64,000 nt of DNA, from the NCBI GenBank assembly GCA_002720865.1, contig PBIO01000031.1, positions 62,001 to 126,000 of the forward strand, in the 5' to 3' direction. The position numbers were made by a program, and so were the translations under genes. Source of the stretch: Halobacteriovorax sp. GTDB lineage: Bacteria > Bdellovibrionota > Bacteriovoracia > Bacteriovoracales > Bacteriovoracaceae. Under the pieces are notes generated by a model. It was not told the DNA's origin and did no database searches. It saw only the letters and a list, made by a program, of their open reading frames with translations. Positions 1 to 7,794 of this stretch are shown piece by piece. How positions within the stretch are numbered: the stretch's first letter is position 1; every line of letters begins with the position of its first letter.

Positions 1-63
1 CGGTATCTAACTGGTGAAGAAGAAATACCAAGAAGTATTATGGGGGTACGATGTCAGAAATAA
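1..63 (+). CDS. Possible 3' end of an upstream gene (partial)
   Basis: Only one of the three forward frames is open from the first base; it reads RYLTGEEEIPRS and stops with TAA at 61-63, overlapping the start of the next gene by 13 bases. The stretch is too short to recognise. It could be the tail of a gene translationally coupled to the regulator at 51, or a chance open frame. Confidence 0.3.
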   Translation, partial: RYLTGEEEIPRSIMGVRCQK

Positions 64-878
64 CAACAGAACAGATTCAGCCAGCTGCTAAGCCAACTGT
101 CATTTCAGAACTTCAAAAAGTTATTCGAGGTTATCTTGATAAACATACTCGAATCTCTCTTAACGGTCTTTCTAAAAGATGTACGGTTAGTGAACCGACA
201 TTAAGAAGAATTATGAATGGTCAGGTAAAGACCACACCTACTTTAACTACTGTTGTTGATATTCTTTCAACAATTAATAAAGAAGGAAATATAAGGACTC
301 TTGCGGATATGTACCCGGGACCTCTTGCTGAAGTTCTAAGCGAAGGATTTTCGATCTTTGAAGCTGAAGAACTTGATTATGTTTATAATCAAAAACTAAA
401 TGAAGTTTTAAAAGATGAGACTTCATACCTTATTTATAAATTAGCAGCGAACCGATGTGGATTAGCTCAGTCAAAGATTAGAGAACTTTTTGGTCTAGTC
501 GGTGAAGAAAAGATCTATAACCTTAAAAAAGAAGACTTGATTGAAGAAAAACTAGAGCGCGGTCAGGTTCACTACCACGCTAAGATTGTAGGCTTTAGTC
601 TTGATCATAAACTCTTTGTTAAGAACTTTAAGTCGGTCGCTAACTTTATAAAAACAGGAACTCAAACTGGACCAAAGACAAACCTCTATTATAACTTCTC
701 AGAATCAGTAAATGAGCAGGGAAGAAGAGAGATTCTTCGCCTTCAAAAAGAGGCCCTTCGTAAGATTGCTAAGATTCTAGATGACGAGAGATTTGCAGGT
801 GATATCCCTCTATTTGTGCTTAGCGCAGTGGATGATATGGACTCTACAGGAACAATCCCTGGTTCAGTCCTACAGTAA
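51..878 (+). CDS. HTH regulator, TIGR02147/DUF4423-like
   Basis: A 275-residue predicted DNA-binding regulator. Residues about 35-65 form a helix-turn-helix (NGLSKRCTVSEPTLRRIMNG), followed by an all-helical C-terminal part with no enzymatic motif. The architecture and length match the TIGR02147 family, which is abundant in Bdellovibrio-like bacteria, and the protein resembles the regulator at 42179 in layout (N-terminal HTH with a short basic recognition helix, then an ESLIYKL-type helical region). ATG 51 follows a G-rich ribosome binding site (GGGGG). No neighbour indicates a target. The family call is by pattern only; the DNA-binding role is more certain than the family name. Confidence 0.65.
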   Translation: MSEITTEQIQPAAKPTVISELQKVIRGYLDKHTRISLNGLSKRCTVSEPTLRRIMNGQVKTTPTLTTVVDILSTINKEGNIRTLADMYPGPLAEVLSEGFSIFEAEELDYVYNQKLNEVLKDETSYLIYKLAANRCGLAQSKIRELFGLVGEEKIYNLKKEDLIEEKLERGQVHYHAKIVGFSLDHKLFVKNFKSVANFIKTGTQTGPKTNLYYNFSESVNEQGRREILRLQKEALRKIAKILDDERFAGDIPLFVLSAVDDMDSTGTIPGSVLQ

Positions 879-945
879 GTAGACACCTCTTTTTAATCTA
901 GTTTACTATTTTACCTTGTTATTTAATCAGCATAACGAGGTAGTC

Positions 946-1434
946 ATGCCATCATTTGACCTAGTTTCCAAGCTCGACGTCATGGAGCTTAAAAACGTCA
1001 TCCAATTAACAGAAAAAGAAGTTGGAAATCGCTACGATTTTAAAGGTGCTAAAATCACTTTTGACCTAAAAGATAGCTTTATCGAACTAACCGCTCCCGA
1101 CGATTATAAAATAGGCGCGGCCTTAGAAATCTTTAGAAAGAATATGGGAAAAAGGGGAATAGGGCAAAAGGCCATAGAGCCGCAAGATGTAAAGCCTTCT
1201 GGAAATCAGCAAGTCAAACAAACGATTCTTTTTAAAAGTGGAATTGATAAAGAGCTTGGTAAAAAAATTAATAAAATTGTTAAAAATTCTGGAATGAAAA
1301 TTACCTCGGCTTATCTTGATGAGAAGATTCGAATTACGGGTAAGAAAATTGATGACCTCCAGTCAGCCTTTCAAATGATTAAGAACCATGATGATGTAAA
1401 CTGTGAAGTTAAAATGGAAAATATGAAAAGCTAA
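946..1434 (+). CDS. yajQ: YajQ-family cyclic-di-GMP / nucleotide-binding protein
   Basis: A 162-residue member of the YajQ (UPF0234) family, soluble proteins of two alpha/beta domains. Members in Xanthomonas and Pseudomonas bind cyclic di-GMP and act on transcription factors. The N-terminal MPSFDLVSKLDVMELKNV and the block GNRYDFKG are the family signature, and the second half (QTILFKSGIDKELGKKINK) matches the second domain. I start at ATG 946, not the upstream in-frame TTG at 916, because 946 gives the canonical N-terminus and has an ACGAGG ribosome binding site. It is the first gene of a five-gene run; the next start overlaps its stop (TAATG). Confidence 0.93.
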   Translation: MPSFDLVSKLDVMELKNVIQLTEKEVGNRYDFKGAKITFDLKDSFIELTAPDDYKIGAALEIFRKNMGKRGIGQKAIEPQDVKPSGNQQVKQTILFKSGIDKELGKKINKIVKNSGMKITSAYLDEKIRITGKKIDDLQSAFQMIKNHDDVNCEVKMENMKS

Positions 1435-1976
1435 TGACACCTCTTTATTCCTCTCTTAAAGAGAGTGATATTGCCGAAGTTATTTCTTTCTTTGATCGAT
1501 GGAGCGGGAAGAATTTTTATACCCCAGAAGAGCTCCAATATGTTTTTGAACTTTCTAATGGGGCTAGCTTTATAGCTCGAGTGGAAAATAAAATAGCAGG
1601 GGTTCGCTTAACTCATGCCCCTGGGGAGTGGTCAAATGCCTATAAGCAAATCTCGCCCAATAAATGGAAGGTCCCAAGAGCTGAAGTGGCCTACTTTAAA
1701 AGCTTATTTGTGAGCTCTGACTTTCAAAAAATGGGTATCGGAAAGACTCTTTCAAGCATGAGTATTGAAGTCTTAAAGAAGCTTGGGGCCAAGGCTATAC
1801 TTTGTCACTCTTGGGCCGAGTCACCGGGGAATAGTTCAAGAATATATTTAGAAAGAATGGGTTTTGAAGCAGTAGAAGAGCATAAGAATTTTTGGTTAGA
1901 AGTTCCCTACGAATGTGTCCGATGTAAGCCTCGTGCTTGCACTTGCACAGGGGTAGAGATGATTAAATACATCTAG
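1434..1976 (+). CDS. GNAT-family N-acetyltransferase
   Basis: A 180-residue protein with the GNAT acetyl-CoA-binding motif A around residues 90-105 (SSDFQKMGIGKTLSS, of the Q/R-x-x-G-x-G/A type) and a conserved late aromatic segment (RIYLERMGFE). The acceptor substrate cannot be told from sequence. The C-terminal tail carries four cysteines in CVRCKPRACTCTG, which is unusual for the fold and could bind a metal. The start overlaps the yajQ stop and the stop lies 8 bases before the next gene, so it is translationally coupled in the yajQ operon. Confidence 0.85.
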   Translation: MTPLYSSLKESDIAEVISFFDRWSGKNFYTPEELQYVFELSNGASFIARVENKIAGVRLTHAPGEWSNAYKQISPNKWKVPRAEVAYFKSLFVSSDFQKMGIGKTLSSMSIEVLKKLGAKAILCHSWAESPGNSSRIYLERMGFEAVEEHKNFWLEVPYECVRCKPRACTCTGVEMIKYI

Positions 1977-1984
1977 GAGAAAGG

Positions 1985-3166
1985 ATGAGCGTTTCTTATT
2001 GGCAGGATTCAGGTTTTGGGAAAAAAGTAACTAAAGATGTGGTGATTATTGGGGGAGGCTTTGCCGGTCTCTCTACGGCCTATTGGATGCAAAAAGAAGA
2101 TCCCTCAATGAAGATTGCCCTAGTTGAAAAATATGAAATCGGTGATGGGGCTTCTGGAAGAAATGCCGGGTTTATAACTTGTGGTTCAGTGGAACATTTT
2201 AATAGGCTAGTAGAAAAACATGGAAGAGAAGAAGCCGCTTCTATTTGGGGATTTAGCGAAACCAATCTTAATCTTTTAAAAGAAAATATTATTTGCGACG
2301 ATGAAGAAGACTACCTCTTTGAGCATAATGGATCTTTCTCCTTAGCTTCTACAGAGACAGAATTTAAGGAGCTTCAGGCCTCTGCCGAATTGATGAACTC
2401 TTTTGATATTAATGTTGAAAGAGTCGTGGCGGAAGATATCAAAAAACGCCTAGGAGCAGAAGGTTTTGTGGGTGGAATCAAGTACGTAGACGATGCCACT
2501 GTTCATCCTTTAAAGATGCTCCAAGGAATTAGAAAAAAAATTGAGCAGACCGGAGACTCTGTTGAGTTCTTTGAACATCATGAAGTTGCCAAGATCGAAA
2601 CAGAAAATGGAAATAAGCTTGTTTACACTAAAAAGAATCGTATTGAAGCTCCGGTAGTTGTTTATGCAACTAACGGTTATTCTCCACTAGTGAATGACTT
2701 TTTTGCGGATAAAATCTTTCCGACTCGAGGGCAAATACTGATGACGGAATCTGTCCCTAAGTTTATGGAAGCTGCTTGCTACGCCAATTTTGTCTTAGAT
2801 TACTTTAGGCAACTTCCAACAGGTGAGATGCTCATCGGGGGCTTTAGGCAGCTTCAAAAAGACGTTGAAACTGGTTATAGCGATCAGACCACTGATACAA
2901 TTCAATCAGCACTGGAAGAATTTTTACAAACTCATATTCCTGCCGTTAGAAAAGCTAAAATCACTCATCGCTGGAGCGGAATTATGGGCTTTAGTGTTGA
3001 TGGGCAGCCCATGGTGGGAGCTCTTCCCACTGATCCTCAGCTTTATTTTGTGGGTGGCTTTACGGCCCATGGGGTAGGCCTAGCCTTTAACTCTGGAAAG
3101 ACTTTAGTTGATGCGATGTTTGGGCGAAAAGTTCCCGATTGGATTTCAGCTAAGCGGTTAGGCTAG
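1985..3166 (+). CDS. FAD-dependent amine/amino-acid oxidoreductase (DAO fold)
   Basis: A 393-residue flavoprotein of the D-amino-acid-oxidase (DAO) superfamily. The Rossmann FAD motif is near the N-terminus (VVIIGGGFAGLSTAYWM), followed by the family block GASGRNAGF, and the C-terminal FAD-contacting segment HRWSGIMGFSVDGQPMVG with FVGGFTAHG is present. Closest known types are PuuB-like gamma-glutamylputrescine oxidase and AmaA-like L-pipecolate oxidase. The substrate is unknown, but the next gene encodes a DUF1338 protein, whose characterised members decarboxylate 2-oxoadipate in lysine breakdown, so a lysine or pipecolate route is a reasonable inference. The ribosome binding site is AGGAGAAAGG. 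Confidence 0.88.
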   Translation: MSVSYWQDSGFGKKVTKDVVIIGGGFAGLSTAYWMQKEDPSMKIALVEKYEIGDGASGRNAGFITCGSVEHFNRLVEKHGREEAASIWGFSETNLNLLKENIICDDEEDYLFEHNGSFSLASTETEFKELQASAELMNSFDINVERVVAEDIKKRLGAEGFVGGIKYVDDATVHPLKMLQGIRKKIEQTGDSVEFFEHHEVAKIETENGNKLVYTKKNRIEAPVVVYATNGYSPLVNDFFADKIFPTRGQILMTESVPKFMEAACYANFVLDYFRQLPTGEMLIGGFRQLQKDVETGYSDQTTDTIQSALEEFLQTHIPAVRKAKITHRWSGIMGFSVDGQPMVGALPTDPQLYFVGGFTAHGVGLAFNSGKTLVDAMFGRKVPDWISAKRLG

Positions 3167-3168
3167 AG

Positions 3169-3960
3169 ATGAATGTAAACGAGTTCTTTACTTGGGCCGA
3201 AGAAAGATATTTTTCAAGTACTCCTAGTGCTAAAAAAATAAGAACCCTCTTAAAAGATGAAGGAGAGTTGATTGTGAACGATCATATTGCTCTTCGAACC
3301 TTTAATTTTAAAGGAATAAATGTTTCTGACTTTGGGGCTTTTTTTGAAAATCTAGGCTATGTAAAAAAAGATTCTTATGAATTTCCAGCTAAGAAGGTTC
3401 AGGCCACGCACTATGAAAAAATAGGATTTCCAAAAGTTTTTATCAGTGAGCTCCTGGTCGAAAAACTTAGCTTAAAGAGTCAGGATATTATTAAAAAAGT
3501 AATTTCCGAGATTCCTAAAGGAACGAAAGTTGAGGAGCTCTTTTTACAGAAAAGACTTTGGGGTATCACAACTGAAGACTATAAGTTATTGGCCAAGGAG
3601 AGTGAGTACGCCTCATGGGTCTATGCTTGGGGATTTGAGCCAAATCATTTCACAGTTCTTGTTAATAAGCTAAAGAAGTTTGATCAATTGGAGAAGTTGA
3701 ACAAATTCCTCAAAGAAAAAGGCTTTATCTTAAACTCTTCTGGAGGGGAAATAAAAGGATCTCCAGAAGTCTACCTAGAGCAATCTTCTACTATGGCCGA
3801 TAAGTCCGTGGTAGAATTTAATGATGGAAAATTAGAAGTTCCTTCTTGTTATTATGAATTTGCCTTTAGGCATAATAAAGAAGATGGAAAACGCTTTGAA
3901 GGCTTTGTGAGTTCTTCGGCGGATAAAATATTTGAGAGTACAAATGAATTGGGAAGATGA
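3169..3960 (+). CDS. DUF1338 protein, 2-oxoadipate dioxygenase/decarboxylase-like
   Basis: A 263-residue DUF1338 (YdcJ/HglS) protein. Characterised members are Fe(II) enzymes that convert 2-oxoadipate to 2-hydroxyglutarate with O2. The three metal-ligand positions of the family are visible: H39 in NDHIALRTF, H160 in FEPNHFTVL and E230 in SCYYEFAFR. It is much shorter than the roughly 460-residue P. putida HglS, so it is a compact variant. It begins 2 bases after the FAD oxidoreductase and overlaps the next gene, so the three enzymes are probably co-translated. The substrate is an inference from the family. Confidence 0.85.
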   Translation: MNVNEFFTWAEERYFSSTPSAKKIRTLLKDEGELIVNDHIALRTFNFKGINVSDFGAFFENLGYVKKDSYEFPAKKVQATHYEKIGFPKVFISELLVEKLSLKSQDIIKKVISEIPKGTKVEELFLQKRLWGITTEDYKLLAKESEYASWVYAWGFEPNHFTVLVNKLKKFDQLEKLNKFLKEKGFILNSSGGEIKGSPEVYLEQSSTMADKSVVEFNDGKLEVPSCYYEFAFRHNKEDGKRFEGFVSSSADKIFESTNELGR

Positions 3961-4687
3961 CTGGTATTTAAAACATCCGATTGCTCATAGGGGGCTTCAT
4001 CAAGGGGAAAATATTCCCGAGAACTCCTTATCTTCTTTTCGTGCCTGTATTGAAAAGAACTTACCTATAGAGCTGGATGTTCATATTATGCACGATGGAA
4101 CCGCTCTTGTTTTTCATGATGATACCTTTGAGCGAATGACAGGATACCATCGCGATATTTATTTATCAGAATATAAAGATGTCGTTGAATTAAAGCTTTT
4201 AAAGTCTGAAGAAAAGATTCCAACCTTGGAAGAGGTTTTAAAATTAGTTGATGGAGAGGTACCTCTCGTCATAGAGCTTAAGTGTCTAAAGCACGATGGA
4301 AGGTTAGAGCATTCCGTATATAACCTTTTAAGAGAGTATCACGGAATTTACTGTGTCCAATCTTTTAACCCTTTCACTTTACTTTGGTTTAAAAGATTTG
4401 CGCCGCAAGTTCCAAGAGGACTTTTAGCGGGCTCATATGACGATGCGGCCATAAGCTTTTGGCAAAAATTGATTTTAAAAAGTTTAGTTTTCGCTTTTAT
4501 TATAAGACCTCACTATATTGGTTTTGAGTGGAATAAACTTTGGTACCCTTCCGTTTTCTTTTTTAAAACTATAATGAGGATTCCTTTTATTGCTTGGGTG
4601 GTGACTAATAAGAGTCAGCAGCAATTTTTAAAGGGAAAAACGGCTAATATTATCTTTGAAAACTTCGATCCAATTGCCCCTAAATAG
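3944..4687 (+). CDS. Glycerophosphodiester phosphodiesterase
   Basis: A 247-residue GDPD-family enzyme that hydrolyses deacylated phospholipids to glycerol 3-phosphate and an alcohol. Motifs in order: AHRGLH (catalytic His), IPENSLSSF, ELDVH and DGTALVFHDDTFERMTG (second catalytic His and metal ligands), and later VIELK. No signal peptide is visible, so it is likely cytoplasmic. Two hydrophobic stretches near the C-terminus (SLVFAFIIRPHYIGF and PFIAWVV) are core strands of the barrel rather than clear membrane spans. I start at ATG 3944, inside the end of the DUF1338 gene, in preference to an in-frame TTG at 3932. It closes the yajQ operon; no terminator hairpin is seen after it. Confidence 0.9.
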   Translation: MNWEDDWYLKHPIAHRGLHQGENIPENSLSSFRACIEKNLPIELDVHIMHDGTALVFHDDTFERMTGYHRDIYLSEYKDVVELKLLKSEEKIPTLEEVLKLVDGEVPLVIELKCLKHDGRLEHSVYNLLREYHGIYCVQSFNPFTLLWFKRFAPQVPRGLLAGSYDDAAISFWQKLILKSLVFAFIIRPHYIGFEWNKLWYPSVFFFKTIMRIPFIAWVVTNKSQQQFLKGKTANIIFENFDPIAPK

Positions 4688-4846
4688 GTGCCATTTTGAA
4701 CCACAATGAAAAAAAATAATGTCATCAAAGTTGGCTAAAAATATGCGCGACGCGTAAAGTGTTCAAAAATAAAGCAGAATTTCAACTCTCTTTACTTAAG
4801 CAAAATTGTAAGATTTTTCACAAATGGCCGGTCACAGCATTTTTCT

Positions 4847-4867
4847 TTGCGCTTGGGCCCAGCGCAA
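4847..4867. promoter_or_regulatory. Palindrome upstream of the repeat-protein gene
   Basis: TTGCGCT and AGCGCAA form perfect 7-bp arms around a 7-base GC-rich centre (TGGGCCC). It lies in the 249-base gap between the glycerophosphodiesterase and the secreted repeat protein, 70 bases before that start. It is not followed by a T-run, so it is more likely a protein-binding site or an mRNA leader hairpin than a terminator. Apart from this I see no gene in the gap. Confidence 0.4.
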
Positions 4868-4936
4868 GATACTCATTATGGGTTATTTATTTAACGCGCC
4901 AAAAACAAAACGAATTTCTAAAGGGGAGAGAGAACC

Positions 4937-6178
4937 ATGAAATTGTTTACACTTATGCTTATGGCAGTGGCGACCCTATCAATGGGTAACATTGTTATTG
5001 AAAAAGCATCAGCTGAAGACTCAGTTGAAAAATGCCGACGGCCTAATTGTGATAGACCACGACCAAACCGTCCAAACAGACCAGGAAATGGGGGAGTTAA
5101 TCGTCCACGTCCAAACAGACCTGGAAATGGAGGAGTAGACCGTCCACGTCCAAACCGTCCAAGACCAGACGTTAATCGTCCTCGTCCAAACCGTCCAAGA
5201 CCAGACGTAAATCGTCCTCGTCCAGACCGTCCAAGACCAGACGTTAATCGTCCTCGTCCAAACAGACCAAGACCAGACGTAAACCGTCCTCGTCCAGACC
5301 GTCCAAGACCAGACGTAAACCGTCCTCGTCCAAACCGTCCAAGACCAGACGTTAATCGTCCTCGTCCAGACCGTCCAAGACCAGACGTAAACCGTCCACG
5401 TCCAAACAGACCAAGACCTGGAAACGTTAATCGTCCTAGACCTCACCGTCCAGACTGGACTCGTCCAAGACCTCCGCAGCGTCCTCGTTATAGAAGACCG
5501 CATAGAAGAGTGACTTGGGATGTTTCTTGGGGATGGAGAAGACATAGAAGACATGCTCATAGACCTCTATGGTGGATGCCTTCATACACTTATACTTACT
5601 ACACTCATGTGCCTTACAGATACACAACTTCTCATCACAACAGATGGTCACGTGCAATGTATTACCACTATACGCTTCCATACAGATATGTTTATTGGAA
5701 TCGTTGGGTTCGTGTAAGACACCAAAGAACAAATGGTTACTATTGGCATGATGGTTATCCGTATTTTATCTACAATGGTTACCGTCATCGTTACTCTACT
5801 TCTGATAATTGTGACTACGAGCTAGTAGACGGTCGTAACAATAGAACAGAGAGAACTTTTCACTCTTACTCTTGTTCAGTTGGTTACGATATGTGTGCTG
5901 ACGTAAGAGATAGAATGAACAGATACGAAAATAACTATCGTTATTTCTGTTCTGAGAAATTCAACAGAGATTCAAATTATAATTATAATTGGAACTACTC
6001 AGATGATTTCTGGTCAGATGCCAACGAGTCTGAAGATTATGGTTCAAACGATTATGATGATTACGACTTCGGAAATCACAATGATTACGATGATTACGTA
6101 ACTGATTATGACTCAGACGACTATTACGACGGTGGTTACGAAGACGACTACGGTTGGGAAGACGACTGGGACTACTAG
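4937..6178 (+). CDS. Secreted Pro/Arg/Asn repeat protein with Asp/Tyr-rich tail
   Basis: A 413-residue exported protein of unknown function. Residues 1-27 are a signal peptide (ending KASAED). Residues 67-162 are eight perfect-length 12-residue units of the type VNRPRPNRPRPD, in which position 7 alternates N and D. Residues 170-280 are rich in Arg, His, Tyr and Trp, then comes a short cysteine-containing segment (SCSVGYDMCADVRDRM), and the last 60 residues are dominated by Asp, Tyr and Asn. The strongly basic front and acidic tail suggest a cell-envelope or matrix protein that can self-associate or bind polyanions; that is inference. The ribosome binding site is AAGGGGAGAGAG. Confidence 0.8.
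   Translation: MKLFTLMLMAVATLSMGNIVIEKASAEDSVEKCRRPNCDRPRPNRPNRPGNGGVNRPRPNRPGNGGVDRPRPNRPRPDVNRPRPNRPRPDVNRPRPDRPRPDVNRPRPNRPRPDVNRPRPDRPRPDVNRPRPNRPRPDVNRPRPDRPRPDVNRPRPNRPRPGNVNRPRPHRPDWTRPRPPQRPRYRRPHRRVTWDVSWGWRRHRRHAHRPLWWMPSYTYTYYTHVPYRYTTSHHNRWSRAMYYHYTLPYRYVYWNRWVRVRHQRTNGYYWHDGYPYFIYNGYRHRYSTSDNCDYELVDGRNNRTERTFHSYSCSVGYDMCADVRDRMNRYENNYRYFCSEKFNRDSNYNYNWNYSDDFWSDANESEDYGSNDYDDYDFGNHNDYDDYVTDYDSDDYYDGGYEDDYGWEDDWDY
5135..5422 (+). repeat. Coding tandem repeat, 8 x 36 bp
   Basis: Eight consecutive 36-bp units encode the 12-residue repeat of the secreted protein at 4937. Adjacent units are nearly identical at the DNA level apart from synonymous changes and an AAC/GAC swap at codon 7. 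Two shorter related pieces (RPNRPGNGG type) lie just before. Such an array is expected to change length between strains by recombination or slippage. It keeps the reading frame throughout and is not a CRISPR array, since there are no unique spacers. Confidence 0.9.
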
Positions 6179-6212
6179 TCTTTAATCGACAAACTGCATA
6201 AATATAAGAATT

Positions 6213-6240
6213 GGCCTCGTCTATACGGGGCCTTTTTGTT
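6213..6240 (+). terminator. Rho-independent terminator
   Basis: GGCCTCG (6213-6219) pairs with CGGGGCC (6226-6232) with one G-U pair, and the hairpin is followed by TTTTTGTT. It ends the repeat-protein transcript 35 bases after its stop. Confidence 0.8.
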
Positions 6241-6256
6241 TGTGTAGAATCCCCCC

Positions 6257-6919
6257 ATGAAGTGGGGAATCCTAGCAGCGGCCTTAGTTATTGGGCTCAT
6301 CATATTTTTCTTAAGTGGTAATGAAGGAGTAGAAAATACTTCTGAGGCCAATCCTAAAGGCTTTGCGCCTACGAGGTCTTTTCCCATCAATGATGAGGAA
6401 GAGGCTAACGATCCCTTTACAAAACCTTCTGAAAACTCTGCTGAAAGTACTAAGTCTAAAATAGATAAAAAGGATAAGCTCGCGCAAATTGACGAAGAAG
6501 AAGTTAATAATGTTCCACTTACTGAAGAAGAGATGGAAGAGCTTGAAGAATACTTTGAAAAAATCGAGGATGAATGGGGCCAAACTTTAGAACAATTATT
6601 TAAGCAAGAGCTGCAATTATCTAAAGAAGTCATAGGTCAGTACGAAGATTTAAGAGAAGGCTTTGAAGAAGAAAAGCTTGCGGCCTTTCAAGAGTATCAC
6701 GAGCAAATGGTGGCCAAGCATGGAGATAACTACGCTTACCGCCCCAGTGAAGATGAGAAGATTTTTGAGAAGAAAGTTTTAGATGAATATTACGACCGCC
6801 TAAGAAAGATTCTCGGAGATGAGGCTTACTCACGTTATACGGAAGTTAGAGAAAGGTTTAACGAGAGGATTAAAGCGGAACAAGACCCAGCAAAAGGGAT
6901 TCTTATCATCGACTTCTAG
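6257..6919 (+). CDS. Membrane-anchored acidic coiled-coil protein
   Basis: A 220-residue protein of unknown function. Residues 4-20 are one strong hydrophobic segment (GILAAALVIGLIIFFLS) that acts as an N-terminal anchor, so the rest should face the periplasm. Residues 25-95 are a low-complexity linker rich in Glu, Asp, Ser and Lys; residues 95-220 are predicted helical, with heptad-like patterning (EYFEKIEDEWGQTLEQLFKQ). No cysteine or catalytic motif is present. It follows a terminator, so it probably has its own promoter. I do not recognise a family. Confidence 0.7.
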   Translation: MKWGILAAALVIGLIIFFLSGNEGVENTSEANPKGFAPTRSFPINDEEEANDPFTKPSENSAESTKSKIDKKDKLAQIDEEEVNNVPLTEEEMEELEEYFEKIEDEWGQTLEQLFKQELQLSKEVIGQYEDLREGFEEEKLAAFQEYHEQMVAKHGDNYAYRPSEDEKIFEKKVLDEYYDRLRKILGDEAYSRYTEVRERFNERIKAEQDPAKGILIIDF

Positions 6920-6997
6920 TTCGTCACGATTAAAATAATGCCCATGATGTTGGGAAATAAATTCTCTAGTTTCTGAAAAAAACCAATAAATTTCTCA

Positions 6998-7022
6998 TTT
7001 TGATAAGGTTTTTCTATCAAAA
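6998..7022 (+). promoter_or_regulatory. Hairpin directly before the lipase ribosome binding site
   Basis: TTTTGATA (6998-7005) and TATCAAAA (7015-7022) are perfect 8-bp arms around a 9-base loop. The Shine-Dalgarno GGGG begins at the next base (7023), and the TTG start is at 7033. Stacking of the stem on the binding site could modulate translation; it could equally be an operator. Confidence 0.45.
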
Positions 7023-7032
7023 GGGGACAGAC

Positions 7033-7794
7033 TTGAGAAAACTATTATCACTACTAGGCGTATGCCTTTTATCACTACCTATTTATTCTACTGAAAGACC
7101 ACTTCCAGGGGACGGCCAAAAAGAAGTCTTAGATAAGTGCCAAAATTGGGCGAATGAGGCGAAAGATCGTGGAACTCATCAGCTTGTTGTGGCCTTTGAA
7201 GGTTTAGCTGCCTTTAAGAAAAAAGCCGCTAAAAAGCTTTACTCGTACCATGATGCTTTATTGGCCGGAAAGAATCCAAAAACTCCAAGCGGCACCTCTA
7301 TGGCCTATGTGACGGATAATCTTCTGATCAAAAACCTAAGAAAGCATTATGAAAAAACAAATATTTTGGTTCTTCCTCACACAAAAGAAGGAAAGCCAGG
7401 TTCTATTTCTTTTTCATGTGTTTCTGAATGGAAAAAGGTTTTTGGGCAAGAGCTTGATCTTATCTTAGTAGGTCATAGCTTTGGAGGACCAGCAGCAAAA
7501 AGACTTATGAACTCTCTTAATAAGCAATTTCCCAAGTTAAAGATCTCGGGAATGCTTAGTATGGACCCGAGGCTTAAAAATAAATTTGTGACGGCACCTA
7601 ATGTTGGAAAGCATTTTGTGTACTACCAAAAAGGTTTTTTAAGAGGTTACCCTTATAGTGATCCTAGGGGAGAAGGCTTTACTTTTAATTTTCATATAAA
7701 GGGAAAGGATATCAGCGGCTCTGAAGGAAATAACCACGCCAATTTAACTTTTTATAAGGGAGTTCAAGATACTTATCTTAATCTTATTCATTAA
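7033..7794 (+). CDS. Secreted lipase-like alpha/beta hydrolase
   Basis: A 253-residue exported serine hydrolase. Residues 1-20 are a signal peptide (MRKLLSLLGVCLLSLPIYS). The nucleophile elbow is GHSFGG with S149; D178 in MLSMDPR and H235 in GNNHANL are well placed to complete the triad. The layout resembles class 3 or PGAP1-like lipases, but the substrate is not determined. I start at TTG 7033 because it follows AAAAGGGG and gives a clean signal peptide; an in-frame TTG at 7000 would put an unsuitable charged stretch first. Its 3' end overlaps the convergent phoR by 11 bases. Confidence 0.8.
   Translation: MRKLLSLLGVCLLSLPIYSTERPLPGDGQKEVLDKCQNWANEAKDRGTHQLVVAFEGLAAFKKKAAKKLYSYHDALLAGKNPKTPSGTSMAYVTDNLLIKNLRKHYEKTNILVLPHTKEGKPGSISFSCVSEWKKVFGQELDLILVGHSFGGPAAKRLMNSLNKQFPKLKISGMLSMDPRLKNKFVTAPNVGKHFVYYQKGFLRGYPYSDPRGEGFTFNFHIKGKDISGSEGNNHANLTFYKGVQDTYLNLIH

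Noticed and set aside
4759-4989. 76-codon plus-strand frame before the repeat protein
   Set aside because: GTG start without a ribosome binding site, crosses the palindrome at 4847 and overlaps the strongly supported gene at 4937 by 53 bases in another frame; its composition is not protein-like.
5135-5422. Regular 36-bp repeats considered as a CRISPR array
   Set aside because: Units are contiguous and in frame, without unique spacers, and encode the protein repeat; no cas gene is near.
5021-5560. 179-codon antisense frame opposite the repeat protein
   Set aside because: Arises only because the repeated codons lack stops on the other strand; its product is a meaningless Trp/Ser/Thr repeat and has no ribosome binding site.
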